Positions 1 to 9,627 of a DNA stretch of 30,427 bases are shown piece by piece. Within the stretch, counting starts at the first letter, position 1. Each line of letters opens with the position of its first letter. The position numbers were made by a program, and so were the translations under genes. The notes beneath the pieces are model-generated. The model was not told where the DNA came from, did no database searches, and was given only the letters and a program-made list of their open reading frames with translations. This DNA comes from Fragilaria crotonensis (lineage: Eukaryota; Bacillariophyta; Fragilariophyceae; Fragilariales; Fragilariaceae): assembly GCA_022925895.1 (NCBI GenBank), contig JAKSYS010000720.1:1-30427 (forward strand). Direction: 5' to 3'.

Positions 1-405
1 TCGGGATCGTCTAATGAGTCGAAATCATCGTCAACAATGTCGGTGGAATCAATTGCCATTGTCAAATCTCCAGAACAAAAAAGGCTGAAGTCACGAGAAC
101 GCCAGTCCAAGAAATATCCACTGAAAGACTCCATTCGTCGCTCCCTGGACAACCTCAATTCAAAAATGACAACTTTGGATCCTCCCACGATCAAACCATC
201 AGAAGTTCAACTTCCGCTCTCGGACTCTGACGAGTCGTTGGAGCATTTGTATCTCCAAATGGATGAGTTAGCTCAACACACATCCCGCCCAGAGCACTCC
301 TTGAAGAAAGATTCCCACGACCTCGAGAGTCAATACACAGCTAGTCACGCCGACACAACGGACAATACAGCAACCACCTCTCCTGGCCGTGATACGACTC
401 CATGA
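1..405 (+). CDS. Element A ORF1, C-terminal fragment (gag-like protein)
   Basis: The frame is open from base 1 (it reads through before the first ATG at 37), so this is the last 134 codons of a longer ORF1 that begins outside the window. The visible part is hydrophilic and low-complexity, rich in Ser, Thr, Asp and Lys, with an acidic stretch (LPLSDSDESLEHLYLQMDE) and no recognisable fold. The end of ORF1 in element C has the same style and also lies directly against ORF2, which is why I call this ORF1. In this class ORF1 proteins bind the element RNA; that role is inferred from position, not from a motif seen here. The stop TGA overlaps the ORF2 start. Confidence 0.7.
   Translation, partial: SGSSNESKSSSTMSVESIAIVKSPEQKRLKSRERQSKKYPLKDSIRRSLDNLNSKMTTLDPPTIKPSEVQLPLSDSDESLEHLYLQMDELAQHTSRPEHSLKKDSHDLESQYTASHADTTDNTATTSPGRDTTP
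402..405 (+). other. ATGA start/stop overlap between ORF1 and ORF2 of element A
   Basis: The ORF1 stop (TGA, 403-405) and the ORF2 start (ATG, 402-404) share bases as ATGA. This is the classic layout for termination-reinitiation, and the same four-base overlap occurs in element C at 19569-19572. Use for translation coupling is an inference. Confidence 0.75.
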
Positions 406-3400
406 TCTCTCGTCCAGAGGTCTCAAGTCAATCTTCTGCTTCCCGACTTCCCGCTTCCTGTCTTTTATCTATACCGTCTTCCCGTCCCGGTCGAAAGCCT
501 CGTTCATCTCCGATTGACCCCGTACCTTCGTTATCGTTTGGCGACCCAATAAAATCCAAAGTGCAGGGCTCGATTCGAATTTTCTTCCAAAACGTCAAAG
601 GTCTTACTCACTCCAATACTCTTGAAGATTATCGGTACTATCACCAATGTCTTCAAGGGTTGTCAGTCAACATTATTGGACTCGCTGAGACGAATACATG
701 CTGGTCTCATCATCATTTGTCATCAGACTTCAGAATAGCAACACAACGTTTTCATCGTCAGTCAAAAATCATCTTTGGGTCGGTGTCTTCCGCGATTGAC
801 CCATGCTTACAGCATGAAAGCTTTCAATCAGGCGGAAATCTTACGGCAGTTTTCGACGACATCTCTTCTCGTGTTGCGGGTCCAAGTATTGTCGATCCTA
901 CGGGCTTAGGACGATGGAGCGGCGTCACAATAGAGGGCAATCAAGGAAAGAAATTATCCATCATTACGGCCTACCGCGTGTGTGTAAAGGATCCCCACAA
1001 AGCGCACCTCTTGGGAGTTCGTTTCTTCGGGAGTATGAATTCTTTAGAGAACGGTTCGGCCAGTCTGTTAATCCCCGTCGACAGTTTTTATGCGACCTCA
1101 AGCAATTGGTCTTGGCACTGCAGGAGTCAGGAAACTGTGTCATCATTATGTTAGACGCAAACTCCACTATCGACGATAAGGATTTAGCAACTTTTGTTGC
1201 TTCATGTGGTTTACATGACTGCCATTCCCCTGGCACCTCCGCCTTCGACATACATCGGGTCATCTAATCGACGTATTGATTTCATCTTTGGGTGCGACGA
1301 GGCTCTGCAGTTGGTTATTAGAGGCGGTATCCTTGCCTATACCGAAGGTCCCCAGTCTGATCATAGAGGATTATATGTCGATATCTCCCCGGAATTTATA
1401 GAACAAATTCCATGGTCGAAGGCTACACCTTCCGCGGCACGCCTCCATACAGGAAATCCAGAGTTAGTGGAGAAATATAATCTTGCTATGTTAGCTTACT
1501 ACGGCAAACATCGCATGGTTGAACGCATTGAGGACTTGTATCAGCGCCATCGACAGATGTCCCGCGAGGATCTACGAGCAGCGCTTATTAGTTGGGACAA
1601 TGACCAAGGTCGCTCTATGGAGTCAAGTGAACGGCTACTGAAGAGACCGCCTCAAAAGTGTCAATGGTCTCCGGCGCTTCGCAACAGTGCAATTCTGCGC
1701 AGATATTGGATGCTCCGTTTACGCGAACTTCTTCATGGAAAAGATTTTCAGCCTACATTTCTTCGTTGGCAAACGCAGGTTCAGCAAAGCGATTCTAAGT
1801 TTCTTTTACCTTCCCTAGGGACTCGGCTATCTGTTGACCAGATTCGCCATGAACTCACACAGGCTAATAATCGGTTTCGTCGACTTCAAAAGATTTCTAC
1901 CCCCCTTCGCCTACAGTGTTATGAAGATCTTCTGGATACATACCTCGCGGATACAAATCCAGCAACGCAAGCATCCTCACGACGCAAGGCAAAGATAGTG
2001 ATGAATACAATATCGGGAGAAACGACTAGAACAACGTTTGGACACATCCGACGGATAACAAAACCATCGGAGCGGTCTAGCCTTTCCAAAGTTCTTGTTC
2101 CACCGTCCTCAATGGCACATGAATCTGGATATTCAGCTTACCAAATTACCCAAGAACATACGGATATTCCATGGGAAACAGTCTTTACTCGTGAGGAACT
2201 TGAAAACACATCCTTGATTATAACAAAGAGTCTTTTCGTGCCGCGTCCGAGTCTCCTGCGGTCATGGTATAATCCATGATGCACTGACCTTCACGAGCTT
2301 ATCCCCACAGTCCGAAGACCTCCTATCAGGCATCGTACCCGAGCAGTGGCATGGTTCTGACAACTATCTTCGGGAATTTCTGGCCTCTTTTGTCATTCCA
2401 ACGCACGTACGTACGCATGGTGATATTCCTACTGAGATATCATCGGATGAGGTTATTCGAGGTTTTACCGGATGGAAAGAGCAGACATCAACTTCACCAA
2501 GCGGTCGTCATCTTGGACACTATCGAGCTTTGATACAGGACCCGATATTACTGAAGTGTTTTGTCTATTTCATTAATATAGTCGTTGCTCGCGGGATTGC
2601 AATTCCACGATGGTGTCGAGCTACAAACGTCATGATTGAAAAGACGTTGGAAAACCCTGCATTAACCGATTAAGAATTGTCCACCTGTTCGAGGCGGATT
2701 ACAACTTCTTTTGAAACTTCAGTGGGGCCATCGGTTGGTCCGTCACGCATGTAAATTGACCTTCTGCACGACTCTCAACACGGTTCCATCCCACGTCGGG
2801 CTGCGATCGATCCCATCATGCTCACGCAGCTCACAACAGATTTATGTCGAGTACTACGTCACGATATGGCTCGTTTTGACAATGATGCTTCAGCGTGCTA
2901 TGACCGAATCATCGTCGCGCTTGGTATGTTGGCTGCGCGCAGATGTGGCATGCCCAAGAACGCGGTTCGCCTCCATGCAGAGGCTCTGCAATTTATGCGG
3001 TATACGGTAAAGACAGCATATGGCGTCTCGGAATCCAATTACTCAGGAACTCCTTTTGCTCCTTTATTTGGAACTGGTCAAGGCAGCGGTGCATCACCGG
3101 CAGTCTGGCTATCTCTCTCGTTCTTCTTCTACATGCCTTCGACCGAATGGTTCCCCATCGCATGCATTTTGACCCCTCGCTGGTGGCAGATCACATTCAC
3201 GGTCATCGGACGCGTTCGTGGACGACACGTCAGTTGGTTTTACCTCGTCGTCAACCGATGGAGACTCCTATAGCGATCTTATTGCTCGCCTTGAGAGTGT
3301 CGCACAGTCTTGGGAAAACTTTACATGTCGGGAGGAAAACTCAATTTGAAGAAATGTTCTTATTTTGTTCTTCAATGGGAATGGCAGCATGGGCGTCCAG

Positions 3401-5992
3401 TTTTGCGACGGATGCTACCGACTGATCCGTCTATCTCCTTGACTCAAGGCAAATCATTAACTCGCCACGCTATCAAGCAAACATCACCGACCGAATCAAT
3501 CCGAATGTTGGGAGTTCTTATAAATCCTATGGGGATTTTACTGATCACCTTGCTGCTCTGAAAGAAAAAGCAGACACTTTCGCTCGACGTCTACGATCCC
3601 CACGGTTGACTGAAACGGATGTGGCTATTTTCCATCGTTCAATTTATATTCCATCGATGAGATATAGCTTGGCAGCTCGCCACCAACGAAGAGGAACTAT
3701 CCAAGGTCCAGTCACAAATAAGTCGAGTCATCCTTCAACGCCTGCATATTCGCAGCACCATTCCAACTGCCTTACGATATGGCCCTCTTGAACTCGGTGG
3801 ACTGGGCTTGTATGATCTGCGGACAGAAATGGGTATCGAGACTCTTAAGTTTCTGCGCAACGCCCTGTATAGTGATTCGGAAGCTGGCAACCTAATTCGA
3901 TTGAATTTAGATTACTCGCAGCGTGAGGCAGGAGTGGATTTCTATCTCTTGGAGCAACCCAACCGACATGTCTCTTATTTAACACCGTCATGGATACTGT
4001 CGGTGCGTCAGTTTTTGAAACAACAACATGCATCTCGAGATTTCGGACCTTCATCTAGATCCACTCCATGGCCCGAAGGATGAATACATCATGCAGTCGG
4101 AACATTTGAAGAGGTACACACCTGCGCAACAACAGGACTTAAATCTCGTCCGTCTTTGGCTCCAAGTCGCTACTCTAGCAGACATGTGCGATCCCGATCA
4201 CCCGAATCGTATTCTTCTGTGCTACTCGACGGCAGTCGCCCGTATGATTTTGAGACTTCGACCAAGTGGCCTCGACAGACCCAACCATCAAAAGCCCAAC
4301 AGCGACTATGGAAACGGTTCCTTCGTTCGTCTTACCTTCGCTATCCGCCCTATTGGAAAGTCCCCAGGAAAATGTCCTACTCCTTCAGCCACCACAGCGT
4401 CGCCGCAGTCTTTTCCTGAGGATTTTTCTTACATTTCATCCCTTCCATCACGAACAGAGCGTCGTCTTTAGACGGTCTTCAACAGAAAGCTTCTGACCTT
4501 CAAGTGTGGCGCGCGTTTCGATCCAAGTCTCGGCTGCATCTTGCCTCCGATGGGGACTAAAAAACTCAGCTACGCATGGCTGGATTCTTAGCACCGGTAA
4601 ACAGGTTTTGTTCACATGTTCCGCCCGGTGGATGGTTCCACTGACACTCATTCATCCACTCGTAGTGAACTCGGTGGATGTGCATCCGCCCTGCTGTTGC
4701 TGTCATCCTTGTCGGCATTCTGGGGATTGAAACATCGGTGCTCCTTCAATTGGTACACCGACAGTCGTTCAGCTATCAGTCGTTTCCATCAATTTTGCGG
4801 TCGTCGCCGTTTCATTCGCATGCCCTCGGATGCCGATCTTATATCCATTATATCGTCGTCACTTCGCGCACTCAAACGCTCCTTCCGACCAATATGGGTT
4901 AAAGCCCATCAGGATGTTTCGATATCCTACGATCGACTTCCACTTCCCGCTAGGTTGAATATTGATGCGGACTTTCTCGCTACCCGATATCGTGAACATG
5001 GACGCCTTCGATCCAGATCATTGGTGGACCATCGGCAGGACAATGGGAGTACGTTGTTCATTAATGGCTCACCGGTCACAGGACATTATGATGATTGTGT
5101 CCGGTTCCATATAAACGGATACCATCAGCGCACCGAGATACAAAAGACAGAACAATGGACTGATGCGGCTTGGGACCTTGTCGATTTTCACACTTTGACA
5201 CCATTTTCGCAAACTCCGCCCAACGCTTCGAACACAACACTTCAAGTTCATTCATGAGGTACTTCCTCTCGGCATACAACGTTTTCGCGAGGCATCCATC
5301 AAGGACACTACTTTAAAGCTTTGCCCATGCTGCAAAGCGGCCGACGAAACGCCTCATCACTTTCTTAGATGTACGGCTAATCCCGCATCTGCTTTAAGTC
5401 TTTCCACCTTTCGCTCGGATATCCTAACAACAGATCCTCATCCTATTCGGTATCTGATCGTTGAGGGCATCTGCCATGTGCTTACTTCAGATTCCGAGTT
5501 TGCACCGGTTATCACCAGTACCCTCCCATTTTCATCCCGGGATCACTTCCGCTCTATCGTCGCAACAACAAATTGGATGGAACTCGGCTGTTAAAGGTTT
5601 CCTCGCTCGGGACTGGTCGGAATTGGCCATTCTCGACATGCATACCCCACTTGCGATCCACGTGCTGGACACACCCGTATGCAACGAATCATCTCCGCTC
5701 TATGTCAGCATACTCGTCGACTTTGATTGCGCGGAACGGTTGCCTCCATGACTCCACGTCAAGCACCCATTTATCCTCCACGGCTGAAGCAATTGAGATC
5801 GAGTACTACCACCACGTCCGCATCTCCTTCGCACAGGCGACCAACACTACTGCCAACGTCCTCTTCCAAGCTATTGAAGGTCCACCGGCAACGCGTAGGC
5901 GCTGGCTCCGAAAAGTCAAACAGTCGTCTGCTGAGTTAACGAAAGATGGAACGTCGCGCCAGTCACTGATTACATCTTTTTCAGTCCCGTTT
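402..5992 (+). pseudogene. Element A ORF2 remnant: endonuclease, RT, RNase H, zinc motif
   Basis: The polyprotein can be followed through changing frames. The endonuclease starts around 580 (FFQNVKG, then AETN near 683-694, MLDANS, RIDFIFG and SDHRGLYVD near 1360). It changes frame at a GT run near 980 and again near 1220, then stays open to about 2225. RT boxes follow: TSPSGRHLGHY near 2490, RFDNDASACYDRII near 2872, GTGQGSGASPAVWL near 3073 and FVDD at 3215-3226. A -1 frame change lies at 3531-3536. RNase H pieces lie at about 4530-5000 (RSELGG, TDSRSA, VKAHQD, NIDADF). A C-x2-C...H-x4-C motif lies near 5320-5390. The C-terminal signature ATRRRWLRKVK lies near 5888. No large deletion is evident in the parts I aligned to C; damage is mostly one- or two-base indels. 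It cannot make a functional protein. Confidence 0.88.
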
Positions 5993-6035
5993 GATCTATG
6001 CGCAGTCACGGATCACGTCTTTTTCAGTCCCGTTT
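5960..6035 (+). repeat. 43-bp-period tandem duplication at the end of element A ORF2
   Basis: A 33-base unit at 5960-5992 (CAGTCACTGATTAC and TTTTTCAGTCCCGTTT) recurs at 6003-6035 with three mismatches. The spacing of 43 is not a multiple of three, so the second copy is read in a different frame and the original ORF2 terminus is lost. The mismatches show the duplication is not recent. Confidence 0.85.
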
Positions 6036-6083
6036 CGGTTTCGTTCAGATAATAGCAGTCCTCGCGGTTTCGACTGCCGGGAC

Positions 6084-6155
6084 GGGTACACGGTATCAGC
6101 CTACCGGCTGAAACACGGTGACAACCTCAATTAGTTCAATTTTTATTTTATTTTA
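6084..6155 (+). other. 3' tail of element A: hairpin, ACGGTGACAACC box, AT-rich end
   Basis: After GGGTACAC (6084-6091) comes a hairpin with stem TCAGCC (6096-6101), loop TACC and GGCTGA (6106-6111). The stem extends past one A-A mismatch to a GT/AC pair. ACGGTGACAACC follows at 6115-6126, then an AT-rich end of TTTTA-like units. Element C ends with the same order of parts. In stringent-type LINEs a 3' stem-loop is the site recognised by the element's own RT; that role is inferred here. Confidence 0.7.
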
Positions 6156-6160
6156 TGGTA

Positions 6161-6507
6161 CTATGGAACGTTCTTGATACGGTCGGCATGGAACAGACAA
6201 TCAGCAACATGCACAGTCCTGTACTCCGGCTGTGTCCAGAGGAATAACTCTGCGGCATGTTCTACGGAGGATTCAATACTGGAATGGTGCAGTAGTGAAT
6301 CTGGAGGTGTCACGGATGAAAAGGTGACTGACAGTAGCAATGGTGTTGCACTGACACACACACTTCACTGTCTGTCTGCATCGGTAATGGCAGGCAGCAA
6401 GCATGCAGCAGGTTATCGCGATGGTCCTTGTCCTTCGTGTCATCTCCTCCGCCATGGAAGAGATAGCGCAGTACTGCAGTACTGCTGCAGCACACGATCA
6501 TCTGCAA
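6161..6507 (-). pseudogene. Unrecognised minus-strand gene, C-terminal pieces
   Basis: Two protein-like minus-strand frames overlap here. One covers 6310-6507 and includes LRYLFHGGGDDTKDKDHRD. The other covers 6161-6361, includes SSVEHAAELFLWTQPEYRTV and ends at a TAG stop at 6161. They change frame into one another near 6350, so an indel or a missed short intron separates them. I recognise no family. The stop lies within a few bases of the AT-rich end of element A, so A's insertion may have cut off or replaced the true C-terminus. A plus-strand frame over 6174-6641 is judged a shadow. Confidence 0.35.
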
Positions 6508-6849
6508 TCATTGTGAACATATATTGGTGTCACAATGAGAGATGCATTGAATGTACTGACGCTCAGAGAGTTTCAGAGCGCCGGAAATGCATATTGTTTG
6601 TAGGAATACAGGTGGTAACTTCGAGCAACAGGAAAACTTGACATGTGTTGTAATGAGTACCAGTCACCGCATCAAGATTGTTTGTCATTTCTCGACAATT
6701 TGGCAATCCGGTTTCCTCAACGATAGAGTAACTTCAAGATAGACTGAAACTCGACAAAGTTGATGGCCTGGTTAAATCTTGATTCTGGGTAATTCACCCA
6801 TCGTATCCCGTGATTTGTTGATCAATTGCACGCTTCCTTCAACGCACCA

Positions 6850-7245
6850 TCACTCGGGAATCTTGATCAACTGTGAACGACCGATTGCAGGGTGAGATCG
6901 GTTGTCACCAAGTGAATCCCCGAACGGATTAGCGACAATCACTTGCTGGCTGTGTCGTGGGAGCCGCCCTTTGGTGTCAATCGACACAAAGAATTCACTT
7001 ATCGGCCTGCTGAGAGCAATTGTTGCACTTATAATGCGGCGGGATTCGCCTAGACAAAACACTTTTACAGAAAAGGTGTCCACGGTGTCGGAGAGAGCGC
7101 AGTATACAATACCGGTACACTGTTGCTGAATGCACCACCGAGACACTCCCCAACTTTCGGTTGCCTGTGCCCAAGGCATTGACATCCAGGATGAGCACCT
7201 CCGAACATATCCCAATGGTCTTTTGCCGAAGATGAGCTCAGCCAA
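6850..7245 (-). pseudogene. Unrecognised minus-strand gene, middle piece
   Basis: A minus-strand frame of 131 codons with natural-looking composition in its second half (SRPISEFFVSIDTKGRLPR, then HSQQVIVANPFGDSLGD). No motif was identified. It shares strand with the pieces on both sides and probably belongs to the same gene. Downstream, 6508-6849 shows only short protein-like scraps on the same strand (one includes QLINKSRDTMGELPRIKI and is then stopped), which fits decay or introns I cannot place. A separate small gene is possible. Confidence 0.3.
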
Positions 7246-7321
7246 TTACAGTATTCAAGCAAACAATTTGCTATCAAGTGCCATCAACCGCGATTGATTG
7301 GGTGATGCCTCATGAGTCTAC

Positions 7322-7995
7322 TCAAGAGAGACAAACGGTGTGGGCCTGCACATGTAGAAGGCCCGTTGCGCATTCCGATTCTGTTTCGGGAGGCATCTCA
7401 ACATCCTCAGGGTGTGTGTATGCAACACACCAGCAGTGAGTGATGTTACCCTCGGCAGACGTTCCGCAGCAGGCATTGTCGACTGTTGTAATGTCATCAA
7501 CGTGGCCGTTCAGGTCCCATTCAACAACGATGGGAACATCCACCAAATCACCATCGTCGCTCATGTCGAAGTTGCTCTGGCTATCTTTACCGGACAGAAA
7601 ACGGTCCAGTGCCACATCCCGTGCGAGCAGCCAAGATGCTAAAGGTTGACCTTGGGACTTCACAATCATGCAGATCATTGCCAGTAGATTTGACGCTGCC
7701 TCCCAGTGCTTCTGGACACCGAAGAGCCTCGGATGATCTGACAAGATACCGTGGAGGAGCATTCTTGATGCTGCGGCATATCAGCATTTGGCACCAAAAA
7801 CTTTATGATACGACGCACTGCACAATGACAATCATTGTCATCACAGTCATAAATTGTCTGAGAATGAAGCGTTATAATTCCCTCGCATTCATCGGGAGAA
7901 ACACCAATTTCCATCTCGCGGCAGATGCCACAATGAGCACAAAGAAGACGGAAAAACCTTTGCTCGTTGATCCATACAGTGCGCCAACGTTGGAC
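7322..7995 (-). pseudogene. Unrecognised minus-strand gene, Cys-rich central pieces
   Basis: Two frames adjoin. The upstream one (7995 down to about 7770) reads FFRLLCAHCGICREMEIG, with a C-x2-C-x2-C cluster, then a DCDDNDCHC stretch and RRIIKFLVPNA. The downstream one (about 7775 to 7322) reads SDHPRLFGVQKHWEAASNL, WLLARDVALDRFLSGKD and a second Cys cluster. The frame change near 7770 has no convincing GT-AG intron: the candidate would be only about 31 bases. A one-base indel is therefore as likely. The Cys clusters suggest metal binding, but no known zinc fold is assigned. Confidence 0.4.
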
Positions 7996-8014
7996 TCATC
8001 AATGGAAGAACCTA

Positions 8015-8640
8015 TCAGAAGGGGCGTCCACGGTCAATTGGTCGATACTTCAGGAGAATGGGCAGCCACGTTGAAATGAGAGGAGCGGACATATTGACTG
8101 CATGCTCGTTGCGGCCATCCTCCGAGCTGTTGTCCGTCTGGCGTGCAGCACCAGCCTGGGGAGTGATGCCAAGAAGAGCATCCCTTGTCCACTCGCAAAT
8201 GGGATTATTTGCAACAACCCGAGCAGATATTGAAGATGGCCCCAACATTGACGTGTTCAAAAGAAGGCGTCCACGATCATTTGTACTGTCAATGAAGTCG
8301 TTCTGTAGTGTGATAGTCTCTCGTTTGTTTGCTGTCACGTTGAGGATATTGTCGGATGTTCTGGCTAAGTCATGTGGTGCGTGGCCCTCAGATGCAGTAG
8401 GACAGTCGATAACGTTGCCTGGGTACCCTGGGGGACAGGTCCTCAACAAAACACAAGTACCCCGCTCCAAAGTAACAAAACTGTCAACTAAGGTAGATTC
8501 AGTCAATGGAAGGCCACCAACAGTCGGTGTATTTCCTGCAACAAGATGCCGTAACAGAAGGGGGCAAACATATTGGGAGTCCTCCGTGACAACCGTCGGT
8601 ATAGCAGTGATCGCGCTGTTGTGCCTTGCCACTCCACAAA
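8015..8640 (-). pseudogene. Unrecognised minus-strand gene, second piece
   Basis: An open minus-strand stretch of about 208 codons with ordinary protein composition (GGLPLTESTLVDSFVTLERG, then RETITLQNDFIDSTNDRGRL and RVVANNPICEWTRDALLG). It can be joined to the N-terminal piece by a 50-base GT-AG intron (minus strand, about 8690 down to 8641), which restores frame, although its donor (GTTTCA) is weak. The stop at 8015 and the next piece starting at 7995 cannot be joined by any normal-length intron I can find. An antisense frame (8058-8702, +) of similar length is treated as a shadow. Confidence 0.4.
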
Positions 8641-9060
8641 TCTTTGGCGGGATGCAAGGAGACTCATGCAAACGTCGTGGAATCCTGAAACCTGAGTCTT
8701 GAATTGATGAGGATTGAAACAGAGACTGGACTGAACATCAAGCCTGCTCTGCAAAATCTGTCGGATCAAACGCTCCAAAGCGGGTTTCCGAAGAGAGACA
8801 ACATCCCCGTTTTCCCGGCAGTGTAGTGGGATGAAGCGGGAACCCAGCAAACGGAATTTGAACCCATCGTTAAGTCCAAACGTAGCTTTCAGTTGTAGAG
8901 CAACATAGTCCTGAAGGACATGGAGGTAATCATCATTCATTGAGGAAGTTTCGACATCGTATATCTCCGAGAGCCGAAGTTCTGCTATTGGGGAATCCGC
9001 AACATCCACCGTCAGAATAACAAAGTCATCTGGGTGGTTCAACTCCCGGGGTGCTGACAT
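8503..9060 (-). CDS. Unrecognised minus-strand gene, N-terminal piece with start codon
   Basis: An ATG at 9060 opens a 185-codon frame, of which the first 120 or so residues look genuine: MSAPRELNHPDDFVILTVDV, then LRLSEIYDVETSSMNDDYL and PALERLIRQILQSRLD. After about 8690 the reading becomes less protein-like, and the better frame shifts to the next piece, so the true exon probably ends near 8690. The pattern (acidic N-terminus, a block resembling a substrate-facing domain with HCRENGDVVSLR) is not one I can assign. With the downstream pieces it suggests a gene of up to 2.9 kb bounded by retrotransposons on both sides. Whether it is still expressed cannot be judged from the sequence. Confidence 0.45.
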   Translation of the reverse strand: MSAPRELNHPDDFVILTVDVADSPIAELRLSEIYDVETSSMNDDYLHVLQDYVALQLKATFGLNDGFKFRLLGSRFIPLHCRENGDVVSLRKPALERLIRQILQSRLDVQSSLCFNPHQFKTQVSGFHDVCMSLLASRQRFVEWQGTTARSLLYRRLSRRTPNMFAPFCYGILLQEIHRLLVAFH

Positions 9061-9624
9061 GGTTACAATCTAAGATAGGGTTCACTGTGTCAGCCGGTAA
9101 AGAAAGTACGAGGCGTACTTGGGCTCATAACCTGTGAGACCCTCCCTAGTTACGAGCGCTCACGCTCAGGGGTAGGAGGGATAGAATGTGAGGTCCACAA
9201 TCGTCGGTGAGTATGCGTCTTGGCAGTGAGCAGCAAACAGCTGAATCACGATGATTCAATGATGTTATTCAACCAGAAGAAGTTGATTGTGACTGAACGT
9301 GCTTGACTGTGGAAGGTTTAGTTGTGAGTGGTGTATGCGGTGTCTATTATACAGCCCGATACCTCTTCACCCTTACGATCAATGTGGACCGGCAAGAATG
9401 CAGTTGAGGCAATAGTAGGCTATAATAGAAGTTGTGAGAACCGATGTGTGTGAAACACATCGGTATTAGACTAGACTAATACGACTAGTGCCGGAGGTAT
9501 CAGCATCATGACGATACCCGTACGATAGTGATGGCGGTACAGTAACATCTCTGAGTAACTTGACTGTGTGCAGTAGGCAGTACGAACATAGCACGGTATT
9601 GGAGAGCGACATAGATATACCAAC
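9061..9624. other. Spacer between unrecognised gene and element B
   Basis: No convincing reading frame is present on either strand; the small frames at 9471-9691 lack protein character. The left part would hold the promoter and 5' UTR of the minus-strand gene starting at 9060. The only clear structure is the inverted repeat at 9440-9464. Element B homology begins only near 9625-9630. Confidence 0.6.
9440..9464. repeat. Perfect 10-bp inverted repeat with 5-base loop
   Basis: ACCGATGTGT (9440-9449) and ACACATCGGT (9455-9464) are exact reverse complements around the loop GTGAA. A second, imperfect palindrome (TATTAGACTAGACTAATA) follows directly. Function unknown; it could be a protein-binding palindrome or a remnant of a small transposon. 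Confidence 0.8.
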
Positions 9625-9627
9625 AAT

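Larger units (their letters stand above)
1..6155 (+). mobile_element. Element A: decayed non-LTR retrotransposon, 5' end outside window
   Basis: This stretch carries, in order, the end of an ORF1, an AP-type endonuclease, a reverse transcriptase, an RNase H domain, a zinc-knuckle-like motif and a 3' tail, all on the plus strand and in the order seen in RNase H-bearing non-LTR elements. Every domain aligns with element C further along the window (for example the RT boxes RFDNDASACYDRII and GTGQGSGASPAVWL), but A is interrupted by roughly a dozen frame changes and stops, so it is a dead copy. Its 3' end is placed at the AT-rich run ending near 6155, because the last box before that run (ACGGTGACAACC, 6115-6126) is shared with C. 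The left end lies outside the window. Family placement beyond non-LTR with RNase H is not claimed. Confidence 0.9.

Noticed and set aside
6174-6641. Plus-strand frame of 155 codons just after element A
   Set aside because: Cys/Ser-rich composition without motif; the minus strand reads better here.
8058-8702. Plus-strand frame of 214 codons
   Set aside because: It lies opposite the more protein-like minus-strand reading, is rich in Arg, Ser and Cys as antisense frames often are, and has no flanking partner pieces on the plus strand.
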